Shown piece by piece: positions 8,417-17,800 of a DNA stretch of 64,000 nt. Each line of letters starts with the position of its first letter. Position 1 is the stretch's first letter. The position numbers and the translations under genes were made by a program. The stretch is from JARLGU01 sp036504535 (GTDB taxonomy: Bacteria > Armatimonadota > Armatimonadia > Armatimonadales > Capsulimonadaceae), in the NCBI GenBank assembly GCA_036504535.1, contig DASXUY010000021.1, positions 113,456-177,455 of the forward strand, read 5' to 3'. A model generated the notes under the pieces. The model was not told where the DNA came from and searched no databases. It was given only the letters and a program-made list of their open reading frames with translations.

Positions 8417-9382
8417 ATGGACCAACAGGACGATTTGCGGATATTTGCAGGCAACGCCAATCCCGCGCTAGCGGAGAAAATCGCCAGCGCAATCGGGCAG
8501 CCGCTCGGACGCATGAATGTCACGCACTTTGCCGATGGTGAAGTGCGAGTTATGATCGAGGAAAGTGTTCGAGGCACCGACGTTTTCATCATCCAGCCGA
8601 CATGCGAACCTGTCAACGACAACTTGATGGAGTTGTTGATCATGCAGGACGCGTTCCGCCGTGCATCCGCCCGACGCATAACCGTTGTGGTCCCCTACTA
8701 CGGCTACTGCCGTCAGGACAAGAAGATCAAGCCGCGCGAGCCTGTCAGCGCACGCCTGGTCGCCGACCTCATCACAGGCGCCGGTGCGTCACGGGTTCTC
8801 GCCATAGACCTCCACGCAGGGCAAATCCAGGGCTTCTTCCAGATCCCGCTCGACCACCTTTACGCTGGCCCGCTCCTTGCCTGCTACTTCCGCGAGCACG
8901 GTTTCTATGACGGCGATACAGTCGTTGTCTCTCCCGATGTCGGCGGCGTCGCCCGTGCCCGAGCCATGGCGGAACTCCTCGGGGCCGGTATCGCGATTAT
9001 CGCAAAGCGACGCCCGGAGCCGAACAAGGTCGAGATCATGGAGATCATCGGCGATGTGAAAGGCAAGACCTGTGTCATGATCGATGACATCATCGACACC
9101 GGCGGCAGCATCGTCCACGGTGCCCACGCGCTCAAGGACCGTGGCGCGCGTCGTATCTTCGCCTGCTGCACCCATGGCCTCTTCTCGCAAGACGCGCTCG
9201 CCAAAATCGATGCGTCCCCGATCGAGGAGCTAGTAGTCACCGACACAATCCCGATTCACGAGCACAAGCGCAACCAAACCACGAAGGCACGCGTTATCTC
9301 TGTCGCCCCACTGCTAGCCGACGCCATCCAGCGTATCCACCACAGCGACTCTGTCAGCGAACTCTTCGAAAGCTACTGGTAG
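8417..9382 (+). CDS. prs: Ribose-phosphate pyrophosphokinase
   Basis: A 321-residue PRPP synthetase, transferring pyrophosphate from ATP to ribose 5-phosphate for nucleotide, His and Trp synthesis. Recognised segments: HFADGEVRV near the N-terminus, PYYGYCRQDKK (the family's PY-Y-RQD-K flexible-loop region), the metal-binding AIDLHAGQIQGFF, and the PRPP loop VMIDDIIDTGGSI. The start at 8417 follows AGGGGGGA by 6 bp; the longer frame from 8390 is less likely. Probably in one transcription unit with glmU, 157 bp upstream. Confidence 0.96.
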   Translation: MDQQDDLRIFAGNANPALAEKIASAIGQPLGRMNVTHFADGEVRVMIEESVRGTDVFIIQPTCEPVNDNLMELLIMQDAFRRASARRITVVVPYYGYCRQDKKIKPREPVSARLVADLITGAGASRVLAIDLHAGQIQGFFQIPLDHLYAGPLLACYFREHGFYDGDTVVVSPDVGGVARARAMAELLGAGIAIIAKRRPEPNKVEIMEIIGDVKGKTCVMIDDIIDTGGSIVHGAHALKDRGARRIFACCTHGLFSQDALAKIDASPIEELVVTDTIPIHEHKRNQTTKARVISVAPLLADAIQRIHHSDSVSELFESYW

Positions 9383-9627
9383 GCAGGCTGAGCCTGCACC
9401 CTTGTCGGCCCGACGGAGGCCAAGTGCCCAGCATGCCGACCGCAACGGGCCGGGTCAGGTCCAGGGTGTCCTTGGCCCCATGTCAGGCCATCCGATGCGC
9501 CGCTGGAATACGTGATGGCGGCGATGGCCCGGGTCAGGATACGCTGGGATCGGTGAGAAGAATAGCGGAAGTGATTGAGGCCAATTGTAGATGGAACCTA
9601 TCAACCAGCTAGCTCGTACCATCACCT

Positions 9628-10518
9628 ATGCCCGATTTCGAAAGCCATTCTGCTTCAGCTGAGTCCCGCCTCCTCACTCGGCGCAAATTCCTTCGCGGCG
9701 CGACGGCATCGGCGTTTGTGGCGACTGGCCTAACGGGCGCTTACGAGTGGCATTACGAAGGCGACCGTTTGGTCGTAACGCGCGCCGACGTTCACCTGCC
9801 CCACTGGCCACGTGAAGCGGATGGGTTGCGGATAGGTCAACTGAGCGATTTCCACGCAGATTACGATCACGCCGTGAAACGGACATCGCGTGCCGTGGCG
9901 ATGCTGCTGCGCGAGAAGCCAGACATTGTGCTCGTTACCGGCGACTACGTCACATCCCATTACACTCGCCGCTTACTTGCCCCGACTATTGATGCGCTCA
10001 AACCCCTCAATGAAGTGCCTCGTGGAACGTACGCTGTCATGGGCAATCATGACCACTGGGGAAGCAATGCGCAGATAGCGACGCGTCTGCTGCGAAACGC
10101 TGGCATAACGGTCCTCAACAATGCGTCGGTCGCCATCGCCGGAGTGCCGGGTGCGTACATTGTCGGCGTCGATGACCCGTGGTGCGACAAGATGGATCTG
10201 GACAAGGCATTGCATCGGGTGCCAAAGCACGCTCCAAAGCTGATTGCGATGCATGAGCCAGATTTTGCAGACGTGGTGGGCGAAGGTTTCGACCTCCAGT
10301 TGTCCGGTCACTCGCATGGCGGCCAAATACGCGTTCCAGGGTTGCCGGTCATCTACGTACCAGGCTATTCGCGCCAATATCCCGAAGGGCTGCAGCAAGC
10401 TAAAAATCACCTGGTCTACACGACCCGCGGGATCGGCATGGTTGGGCCGCAGGTCCGCGTATTTTGCCCACCCGAAGTGACTCTCCTGACCATCCGTATA
10501 TCGCCTGCGCCTGCCTAG
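9628..10518 (+). CDS. Tat-exported metallophosphoesterase, YaeI-like
   Basis: A 296-residue calcineurin-like phosphoesterase with a twin-arginine leader (TRRKFLRGATASAFVATGL), so probably translocated folded and anchored or released outside the cytoplasm. The metal-binding motifs are in order: LSDFHAD, VTGDYVT, MGNHDHWG and SGHSHGGQ. It resembles the YaeI/YkuE group, which acts on phospholipid or peptidoglycan-related phosphoesters in some relatives. The substrate here is not readable. The 245-bp upstream gap has only a short GC-rich hairpin (9383-9397) and a doubtful open frame. Confidence 0.9.
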   Translation: MPDFESHSASAESRLLTRRKFLRGATASAFVATGLTGAYEWHYEGDRLVVTRADVHLPHWPREADGLRIGQLSDFHADYDHAVKRTSRAVAMLLREKPDIVLVTGDYVTSHYTRRLLAPTIDALKPLNEVPRGTYAVMGNHDHWGSNAQIATRLLRNAGITVLNNASVAIAGVPGAYIVGVDDPWCDKMDLDKALHRVPKHAPKLIAMHEPDFADVVGEGFDLQLSGHSHGGQIRVPGLPVIYVPGYSRQYPEGLQQAKNHLVYTTRGIGMVGPQVRVFCPPEVTLLTIRISPAPA

Positions 10519-10559
10519 TTGCCACTCATCGTCCTAACGGCGTATCCTATGTTCCAAGA

Positions 10560-10577
10560 TTGTGAAATAATGCACAA
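10560..10577 (+). promoter_or_regulatory. Rex-like redox operator
   Basis: TTGTGAAATAATGCACAA is an 18-bp inverted repeat matching the Rex consensus TTGTGAA-N4-TTCACAA at 13 of 14 specified positions. A second near-palindrome, ACAATGATATATCGTTGT, follows at 10585-10602 and contains a possible TATATC -10 element. The operon start is at 10620. Rex responds to the NADH/NAD+ ratio and controls fermentation and hydrogenase genes in other bacteria. No rex gene is in this window. Confidence 0.55.
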
Positions 10578-10619
10578 TCATGCAACAATGATATATCGTT
10601 GTCTGAGAGGTGGTGCGAA

Positions 10620-10907
10620 ATGGACGATGAGCGAACGCTATTTCTGTGCATGGGATCGGCTTGCCATAGGTTAGGCGTGTACGAAATCCTTCCCCGGCTG
10701 CAAGCTGCGCTCACTTCGAACGGGTTCCACGGAGTTATCAAGCTGAAGGGCCATTTCTGCCTCGAAAATTGCAGTCAGGGCGTCGTCGCGCGATACCAGG
10801 ACCAACGGTTTGAGCATATTCTGCCTCACAATGTCACCAGCATCTTTGAGCGCGAAATCTTGCCCTGCCTGCAAGCGAGCCTCGAAGGAACGACCCCCGA
10901 TGTCTGA
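10620..10907 (+). CDS. Thioredoxin-like 2Fe-2S ferredoxin (NuoE/HndA-like)
   Basis: A 95-residue protein with the cysteine pattern C-x4-C (Cys10, Cys15) and C-x3-C (Cys47, Cys51) that ligates a 2Fe-2S cluster in the thioredoxin-like ferredoxins and NuoE. It lacks the extra N-terminal helical domain of full NuoE. The ATG at 10620 follows GAGAGG by 9 bp. The 3' end overlaps the PAS gene by 8 bp, indicating translational coupling. Proteins of this type are found beside sensory [FeFe] hydrogenases and SpoIIE phosphatases, so a role as electron carrier or redox sensor in the operon is inferred. Confidence 0.88.
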   Translation: MDDERTLFLCMGSACHRLGVYEILPRLQAALTSNGFHGVIKLKGHFCLENCSQGVVARYQDQRFEHILPHNVTSIFEREILPCLQASLEGTTPDV

Positions 10908-11415
10908 GAAGTGCCTGTGGGAGATGCTTTGGGACCATGACCCGAACCTCTTGATCGTGGTCGATAAGGCCATGAAGGTGCGGGTCGTCAACGCAGCCTT
11001 CTGCCGCATATTCATGACAACGGCAGAAGCGATCGTGGGCACCGACGCCAGCGAGATATTCGGTGACCTTGACGCCGTCATGGCAGTGTGGAACGATGGC
11101 GAAGAACTTGTGCGTGAACGCGACTTTCCGGAGCATGAGTTCTATGCCCGCCAGGTGATCTTTGCGATCAAATCCGAGGGCGTGATTGCCTGTGTGATGG
11201 TAGATCTAACTGCAGAAAAGCGTCAACGGATGGAAGTGGCCGCATTACAGGCGCAGACAATAGATCGGGTGACCGAGGTAGTCGATAACCAGATGAAGGT
11301 AGCACAGGAGATTGCTGGCCTGCTTGGTGAGGCCACTGCCGCGACAAAGGTGAGCCTCATCAACCTCGTGAAGCTGGTCGAACAGGGGGACGGCACCGGT
11401 GGACTGCTTCCTTGA
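10900..11415 (+). CDS. PAS-domain protein resembling tail of sensory [FeFe] hydrogenase
   Basis: A 171-residue protein. Residues about 10-110 form a PAS domain (LLIVVDKAMKVRVVNAAFC, then IVGTDASEIFG). The C-terminal helix carries VVDNQMKVAQEIAGLLGEAT, a phrase that from memory resembles the C-terminus of PAS-containing group C (HsfB-type) [FeFe] hydrogenases. The hydrogenase iron-sulfur and H-cluster domains are absent here. The ATG at 10900 lies in the last codons of the 2Fe-2S gene, and the 3' end overlaps the phosphatase gene by 17 bp. Function is inferred as a sensor feeding the SpoIIE phosphatase. Confidence 0.82.
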   Translation: MSEKCLWEMLWDHDPNLLIVVDKAMKVRVVNAAFCRIFMTTAEAIVGTDASEIFGDLDAVMAVWNDGEELVRERDFPEHEFYARQVIFAIKSEGVIACVMVDLTAEKRQRMEVAALQAQTIDRVTEVVDNQMKVAQEIAGLLGEATAATKVSLINLVKLVEQGDGTGGLLP

Positions 11416-12559
11416 CATTCATCACCAGAGCCTGACCAAAACCGGCGAAGAGCTTTGCGGCGACCGGGTCAAAATCCTCAAAACGCCCGAGAAAACAATC
11501 CTCGTCCTCTCCGATGGCCTCGGTAGCGGAGTCAAGGCCAACATCCTCGCGACTCTCACGAGCACAATCATCGTCACGATGACAAAGGCCGATGTCGCGC
11601 TCGAAGACGTGATGCGAACCGTAATCGCCACACTCCCCACATGCAAGGTCCGTAAGCTGGCCTATGCGACTTTTACGATTCTCGAAATCCATAAGGTTAC
11701 TAACAAATTCCGCATTGTCAACTTCGACAACCCTCGTAGCCTCTTTTTCAAAAATGGAGTTCGCGAGGAGCTTGATGTCGTCGAAAGCAATATTCTGGAT
11801 CACAAGATAGCCATCTCACACGGTCAGCTAGAACGAGGCGATTTCCTGGCCATCTTCAGCGACGGTGTGCTGTACGCCGGCCTGGGCGATCTTATGGACT
11901 TTGGGTGGGGGCGCGAGGAGATTGCTAATTACGTCGAAACCCACCTCATCCGCAACAATCGCGCGGCAGAGAACATCGCCAACGATGTAATCGGGAAGAC
12001 TCGCGAACTGTACCACGGTGTCAATGGGGACGATGCCACATTCCTCGGCGTTTACGCGCGGGAAAAGAACGCGCTTGCCGTCTTTACTGGCCCCCCGCTC
12101 AATCCGGCCGAAGATGCTGCACGCTCGGCATGGATAACAGACTTTGCAGGACGGCGAATCGTCTGCGGCGGAACAACTGGCAACATAGTCGGCTCGTATC
12201 TCGGCTGCGAAGTCGAAACCGATATGGCATCAATGCGCGCTGATCTGCCCCCTATCGGTCACCTTCCTGGTATCGATCTCGTCACGGAAGGGATATTCAC
12301 CATGGCGAAGGCGTCCGAAATGTTGAAAACCTCGGACGGGAAGATCGAGAACCTGGTGAACGACGGAACGGGCGCATCGCTTCTGGCCCGCGAACTCGCT
12401 CGAGCGGACTCCATTCGCCTCGTAGTCGGACAGAGCATCAACGAGTGGTATCAAAACCCGCTGCTGCCGAAATCGATCTCAATCCGCCGACAGCTTGTCG
12501 ACGAATTGGTTGCCATCCTTGCCTCGCAGGGCAAGGATGTGTCCGTTGAATACTGCTAG
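11399..12559 (+). CDS. SpoIIE/PP2C-family serine phosphatase with C-terminal extension
   Basis: A 386-residue protein. Residues about 1-225 form a PP2C-like SpoIIE phosphatase: VLSDGLGSGVKAN near the N-terminus, FSDGVLYAGLG in the middle and GDDATFLGV at the end supply the metal-binding aspartates. The remaining ~160 residues are a distinct extension with VCGGTTGNIV, which I recall from phosphatases encoded beside sensory hydrogenases. The start is GTG at 11399, preceded by AGGGGGA at 8 bp. It is the last gene of a coupled operon. The target, perhaps an anti-sigma antagonist phosphoprotein, is not in the window. Confidence 0.86.
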   Translation: MDCFLDIHHQSLTKTGEELCGDRVKILKTPEKTILVLSDGLGSGVKANILATLTSTIIVTMTKADVALEDVMRTVIATLPTCKVRKLAYATFTILEIHKVTNKFRIVNFDNPRSLFFKNGVREELDVVESNILDHKIAISHGQLERGDFLAIFSDGVLYAGLGDLMDFGWGREEIANYVETHLIRNNRAAENIANDVIGKTRELYHGVNGDDATFLGVYAREKNALAVFTGPPLNPAEDAARSAWITDFAGRRIVCGGTTGNIVGSYLGCEVETDMASMRADLPPIGHLPGIDLVTEGIFTMAKASEMLKTSDGKIENLVNDGTGASLLARELARADSIRLVVGQSINEWYQNPLLPKSISIRRQLVDELVAILASQGKDVSVEYC

Positions 12560-12568
12560 TATCACCGA

Positions 12569-13936
12569 TCACTTACCTGCCTCCGCGAGGTTCTTAATAT
12601 GGCTCAGAACTCGGTGGTGAATCGAATGGATAATGTTGTCGGAGTATATTGACCAGTACTGCTGCGGCCATATACTGTCCCGATACCAGGTCGTCCCCAC
12701 AAGCTTTGTCCGCGATCCAGGAAGCGCCACTAACTGGAACTGGCCCTTTTCACACTGCAGGTAACCATCGAGGTGCCTGGGATGGATATTGTAAGGGCTC
12801 AGCTCATGCATCGGCGGCGGCTGCTTAGTCACCGAGAACCGCAATCGACGCGGTGCATCCCACTCAGTAATTGGCTCGACAAATGATCCTGTCGAAAAAT
12901 TGCAATGCCGCACTGCCCCAACCCCTCGTCCATCGATTTCCGCATTGATTGGGTAAGCAATTCCCGCCTTGAACATCAGTTCTTTCGGCTCTGCGAGTTG
13001 TGGAAACGAAATGACATTTCGCCACACTTCCGTTGGAGGCGCATTGACGATGACAGCAGTTGTCACCTGGCGAAGCGGCGGCTGTGGCATTGTGAACGCT
13101 TCAGATAGCTGGAGGACGGGTATCAGCGCAATTACCATGAATATTGTGCCATGCGCGGCTCGGGCCCCTCTGACCTCGGCCTCCTTAACTGCCGACAGGG
13201 CACCAATATATACGAACGGCAATGCTATAGGAAATGCCATCAGCAGACATATCGCCCCTTCGAGGCCGCCGATCATGAGCACAAATCCTAGCAAGAGAAA
13301 CGACACAAATGATGACCGAAGCGCATCATGTCGCTCGGCTCCATGAGCGCACTCCACTGCACCAGCAGCGTATCCAATCACAAATGGGACACCCATAAAC
13401 AAGATCCCACCGTATGTCGACAGGAGCATGGTGCCAATGATCACCAAACCACTTGATACTGCGACGCTAAATATTATCGCCTGGAACGAACGTTTCACTG
13501 CATTGCGCGAAACGTAATGCTCAAAAATCGTCTGCGTCGAGTTCGCCCGCCCAAATCCTTGCGGAGCAGCGGCAAGGGTAACAGTCAATATCCATATCAG
13601 CGGCGTCAACAAATTGAAAACGCACAAAAGTGGATTCCACCCGACATCTTGGGCTCGTTTCCATGAAAGCAACATTCCCACGAAAACGAACGGCAACGCA
13701 ACAGTAAACATCCAGGTGTAAAAGACGCCGCTTTCTGCGTCCGCGCCTCCGTCCAGAAACGCGATGATGAACCCTGGTTTCACGTAGTAGCTCAGTGGCA
13801 AAGTCTGCTGAAATACAAAGCGCGCCACTAGGTAATCGACTGCCAGCCGAAGTCCTATCACGACTGTACTCGCAATGACGTATTCCCGTCGACCTATGGC
13901 GCTTTTTGACAGGATGCCGTTGGCAAATCTGGACAT
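12569..13936 (-). CDS. Multipass membrane protein (DUF805-like) fused to SRPBCC domain
   Basis: A 455-residue protein. The first ~290 residues hold about eight hydrophobic helices; the start (SKSAIGRREYVIASTVVIG) resembles DUF805 membrane proteins. Residues about 295-455 look like an SRPBCC / polyketide-cyclase ligand-binding fold: TAVIVNAPPTEVWRNVISFP, then WDAPRRLRFSV, then the strand GSRTKLVGTTWYRD. Whether the SRPBCC part faces the cytoplasm is not clear. It is divergent from a TetR regulator with palindromic operators between them, so probably repressed by it. The ligand is unknown; a hydrophobic compound is a guess. Confidence 0.8.
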   Translation of the reverse strand: MSRFANGILSKSAIGRREYVIASTVVIGLRLAVDYLVARFVFQQTLPLSYYVKPGFIIAFLDGGADAESGVFYTWMFTVALPFVFVGMLLSWKRAQDVGWNPLLCVFNLLTPLIWILTVTLAAAPQGFGRANSTQTIFEHYVSRNAVKRSFQAIIFSVAVSSGLVIIGTMLLSTYGGILFMGVPFVIGYAAGAVECAHGAERHDALRSSFVSFLLLGFVLMIGGLEGAICLLMAFPIALPFVYIGALSAVKEAEVRGARAAHGTIFMVIALIPVLQLSEAFTMPQPPLRQVTTAVIVNAPPTEVWRNVISFPQLAEPKELMFKAGIAYPINAEIDGRGVGAVRHCNFSTGSFVEPITEWDAPRRLRFSVTKQPPPMHELSPYNIHPRHLDGYLQCEKGQFQLVALPGSRTKLVGTTWYRDSIWPQQYWSIYSDNIIHSIHHRVLSHIKNLAEAGK

Positions 13937-13978
13937 AGCAATTAGCCCTTTCGTCCTAGTATGAGCAATACCAATAAA

Positions 13979-13992
13979 ATGAACATGTTCAT
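13979..13992. promoter_or_regulatory. TetR operator copy 1
   Basis: Perfect palindrome ATGAACATGTTCAT in the divergent TetR/membrane-protein intergenic region, 43 bp upstream of the membrane-protein start. Its centre is 44 bp (about four helical turns) from the second copy. Confidence 0.75.
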
Positions 13993-14020
13993 ATTTGAAT
14001 AATACCCAACAATGACGCTA

Positions 14021-14038
14021 TAATGAACATGTTCATTA
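14021..14038. promoter_or_regulatory. TetR operator copy 2 overlapping tetR -10
   Basis: Perfect 18-bp palindrome TAATGAACATGTTCATTA. It overlaps the likely -10 box TATAAT (14019-14024), which pairs with TTGAAT (13995-14000) over an 18-bp spacer. Binding would block transcription of the tetR gene, consistent with autoregulation. Confidence 0.8.
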
Positions 14039-14071
14039 TTTGTTTTTGCTTGGATCAACCGAAGGACCACA

Positions 14072-14809
14072 ATGGCTAATAGTTCACCCGATACAATCGA
14101 CAATATCAGCGACAACGGTCGTCTTACGCCTAAGGGCCAAAGGACTCGCCTATCCATCTTGGAAGCGGCGCTCACTCTGTTTGCCCAAAAGGGTTACCAG
14201 GCATCGACCATGCGCGAGATTGCGCAAGCGGCTGACTGTTCGCTTGGCCTGGCTTACCGCTACTTCCCATCGAAGGAGGATCTCGTCGTTGCGTTGTACG
14301 ACAATACGTGCTCTGAGCTAAGAGACTATGTCGCTGCCCTACCCAAGACGTCGATGGCTACGAGGTACACGTCGACTATCAGGAACGCATACGTCAGGCT
14401 GGGGCCATATCGGGAAGCGTTCGCGGCAATCTCCAGCGTTACCATGGACCCGTCATCCCACGCAGGAGTACTTAGCGATCGAATGGGATATTTGCGGCGC
14501 CAGGGTATCGACGTCATCCGCGTCGTACTTGCGGAAGCGAAGGATGCGCCTTCAGCGAAAGACCTGGAAACGCTCACGCTCCTGGGCTACGCGTCGTATT
14601 TACTGCTGCTGCTCTTTTGGGTTCAGGATCGCACGGAAGGGCAACGCGCAACGGACAAGCTGATGAAGTTTGTCGAAGAGACTATCGGGCGATTGCGACC
14701 GCTGTTGAATGTTCCCATGCTCGCCCAGCCTCTCACGCAGCTTGCGGAAATAATTCGCCCCGTATTCTGGGGGCGTGACGAAGCATGCATACCAAACCCT
14801 TCTGTATAG
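14072..14809 (+). CDS. TetR/AcrR-family transcriptional regulator
   Basis: A 245-residue regulator. The N-terminal helix-turn-helix is clear: TRLSILEAALTLFAQKGYQ, then TMREIAQAADCSLGLAYRYF, ending PSKEDLVVALYD. The C-terminal ~180 residues are the helical ligand-binding domain, without recognisable ligand specificity. Two identical palindromic operators sit between this gene and the divergent membrane/SRPBCC gene, so repression of both is likely. The C-terminus after about residue 215 is a low-similarity tail. Confidence 0.93.
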   Translation: MANSSPDTIDNISDNGRLTPKGQRTRLSILEAALTLFAQKGYQASTMREIAQAADCSLGLAYRYFPSKEDLVVALYDNTCSELRDYVAALPKTSMATRYTSTIRNAYVRLGPYREAFAAISSVTMDPSSHAGVLSDRMGYLRRQGIDVIRVVLAEAKDAPSAKDLETLTLLGYASYLLLLLFWVQDRTEGQRATDKLMKFVEETIGRLRPLLNVPMLAQPLTQLAEIIRPVFWGRDEACIPNPSV

Positions 14810-14816
14810 CGGCACC

Positions 14817-14849
14817 AAAAAAGCGCCTCCACCATATGGCAAAGGCGCT
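14817..14849 (-). terminator. Intrinsic terminator of secreted glycosidase gene
   Basis: On the minus strand, the stem AGCGCCT / AGGCGCT closes a loop and is followed by six Ts. It lies 17 bp after the stop of the glycosidase gene that ends at 14866, and just past the end of the convergent tetR. Confidence 0.75.
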
Positions 14850-14865
14850 CTAGATTATGCCAGCC

Positions 14866-17800
14866 CTACCGCACCACCACCGTCTGGTACTGCGTCGGGT
14901 CCTTTGACCGCCCGATCCCCGGTGTCCACTCTACCCATCCCTTGCGCCCGGCCCCGTCGTTGTCGTTGACCAGTACGGTAAACGAGAAGCGCTCACCAAG
15001 CTTGCGGCCGCCGGGGAGCGTTTCGGGGATCACGAGGTCGTAGACGACGTCGTTCCCTTCGCGACGAATCGACTCGGGGATTGTAACACGCCCAAGCGGA
15101 ACGCCAACCGGCGCGACGCCGAGCGCTACGATAGGACCGCTGGCAGTGAGAGCGGCTGTCCACTCGTAACTCTCACCGCCAGGCAGTGCGAGTGCGAATT
15201 GGATCGAATCGCCCTGCCATTCAGCGCCAACTGGTTGGGCCTGAGAAAACACGTCGTCATGTACCTTCAATGCAACCCGAAGGCCCTCCGGCGCTCGACC
15301 GAGGTAAAGCTTGGCGCTGAGGTCGTTTTCGCCATGGTACAGTAGCTCCTGCATCGGAGTCGCTTCGTACAGGTTCACGACCGTTGCGAGATTCGCTGTG
15401 GGAGCGCTCCAAGCGGACAAATCCCCAAGCGGCGAACCGGTAACGCGCGGTATAACCGTCGCCTGACGAAGCTGAACAACAGCTTCGGCTGCAGCGGGCA
15501 AGCTCGGAGACGTCACGCTTATCTGCAGCGCCCCTCGTGGCGCTATACTGGCTGGCGCACGAAGCACAACATCAAGCTCCTTGCGCCTATTCGCCGGAAC
15601 CGTCACTGTCGAATTGCCCGGCGACACAGTCCATGACGACGCGGTCGAGTAGTTCAGAGTCGCTATGAGCGGGGTAGCCAGTGGGTTCTGCACAGCGATG
15701 CGCAGAGTGGCCGAAGCTCCCGGTGCTGCGACGACCGGAGACGCGAACGAAAGCAGTCTGGCTGTCACGGCGACCTTTTCCGGCGCACCGTCGAAAACGA
15801 CGAACTGCGGAGTTGGTGACAGGGTCAGCGACGCCAATCCGCTCTTGACCATAGCCTTCGTTTCCAGCCCCATCATTGTCCGGTTCGTGCTCTTCTCGGG
15901 CACACGGCAGTACAGCGGAAGGGTGCTCTCAGCCTCGTTCCACGCCACGATTGCGCCACGTGATGAGTTGGTAGACCCAAACAGCAGCACGTACGCGTTC
16001 GGCGTCTCGGGCACCGTCAGACGCCGAAGATACTTCAGCCCCGAAAGCGACGTCAGCAGCGTTCGCGCCGCCACGGACGCAGCCTTCGGTGTGAAATCCG
16101 CGTTGACCAGGCCGTAGTTAGACTCGGAATCAGCGCGGTTATTGCCATCGTTACGAAGGTCGTACCAGAAATAGCCGCTGATGCCGAGGGCAGGCGCATA
16201 GGCCATCTTCTTGACCAAAGCAACAGCCTGGTCGCGTTCGGTAAGCGTCCCTGTGGACGAAAAGCCGGCCTCGTTGAGCCACCGTGGCATAGCCCAGCCA
16301 GTTTTGGCGTAAATCTTGTCTACGTAATCGTTCGCTCTTGCCATGTTCGAAAACGCCATATGCGAGTGGAACGCGTAGATGTCGGGCTTCACTTTGATCG
16401 CACTTGCCCACGTTGGGATGAAGTCTGGACGGCGCAGAGTCTCGGAAAAGCCGCCATTCATAATCTCAAGCTTGGGGTCGATCGCCTTCATTGCCTTGGC
16501 GGCAGTATCAAACAGCGTGGCATACTGCTCTGCTGTGCCGTGCCAGAAGCCAATATCCGGCTCGTTCCACAGTTCCCAATGCTTCGTCGTTCGCCCGTAG
16601 CGCTTCACCGCCTCAACCGCGAAGTTCGCGTAGTCTGCATTGACTGGCGGAGCATTCGCCCAATCTTCCCATTTCTTTGCATTCGGGTCGCCCGTCGACG
16701 CCCACCGAGTCGAATACGAAACTACGGGTAGTGGGTCAATCCGATACTTCTCCAGCTGCGCGAAGATGTTGTCGAACAGCGCCCAGTTCCATGTACCTCG
16801 CTGCGGCTGGATATTGCCCCAACTGAAGTCGAAGCGGCATGCCTGAAAGCCAAGTGCCGCAAGCAAGGCGGTCTCACGGTTGGCGTCGCTTGCCGCGAGG
16901 CCGTGATAGTGCGTACAGACGCCATACAGCGTCGGCAATGGCGCTGCGGGTGTCGAAGGTGTCGTGTACACTGCAAAGCTCTTCGCAGCGGTCGCCAGCG
17001 GCGTGGTGCCCTCTAGCGATGCTGTCACGTAAACGACACCGGCCTTGGGAGCAACAAGGGCTATGTCGCCCGCCCCGCCCGCATCGAGCTTTGTCGTTCC
17101 CTGTGCTATGGTCGCACCATCGAAATCGGTTGCTGTCCACACAATTCGCGCCAAAGAAAAACCCCGCGTATCAGGCGGGGAGGATGCTTGCACATGGGCC
17201 GTAATGCTGCTTCCCGGGGGATAGGCAAACAGCTCCGGGGATTGGCCGCTAGGCGACAGTGTGAGCGATACGGTCGGAGTCGCGACGGCGGTTCGCAGTG
17301 CTGGCGGCGTCACAGCCGCAGGTACCGCCGATGCCTTCACCGGAGCCCCGGTCAGCACGAGATCATCGACAAATACCTCGCCCTGCGCGGCGACAGATTT
17401 GTGGTAATCGAGGCCGAACCCAATAAGCTTGAGCGGTAGTTTGATGACACCGTCATTGTTGCCGCCCCAATGGCCCGTAGGTTTATTGATGTCGATATCT
17501 GCTTCGACATGTTGCCAAGTCGACCCGCCAAGTGCTGCGGTGAGGTCCTTCATTTGCCAGTACGAGAACGTTTCGTTGTCCGCATCGACCAGCAAGAGCG
17601 TTCCGCCGGTGAAGTCAGAATGACCCGAGCCGTAAACCCAGAACGACACGTGGAGCTTGTCTCCGCTTGAAACAACGGTCGGCCATGCATTTGAGAGAAG
17701 CTGGACATTCCCCTGCCCCGACAGCTTATACGAAAGCTTCGCAGCCCGCTTCCCTGCATGCGCTCGCGCCTCGCTGATTTCGACGGTCGTCCCAGCACAG

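Noticed and set aside
9424..9612. Open frame of 62 codons between prs and the phosphoesterase; also a GGTCAGGTCC phrase like bacterial SRP RNA
   Set aside because: No ribosome-binding site and biased composition for the frame; the SRP-like phrase lacks the conserved GGAAGGAAGCAGC part and the expected hairpin.
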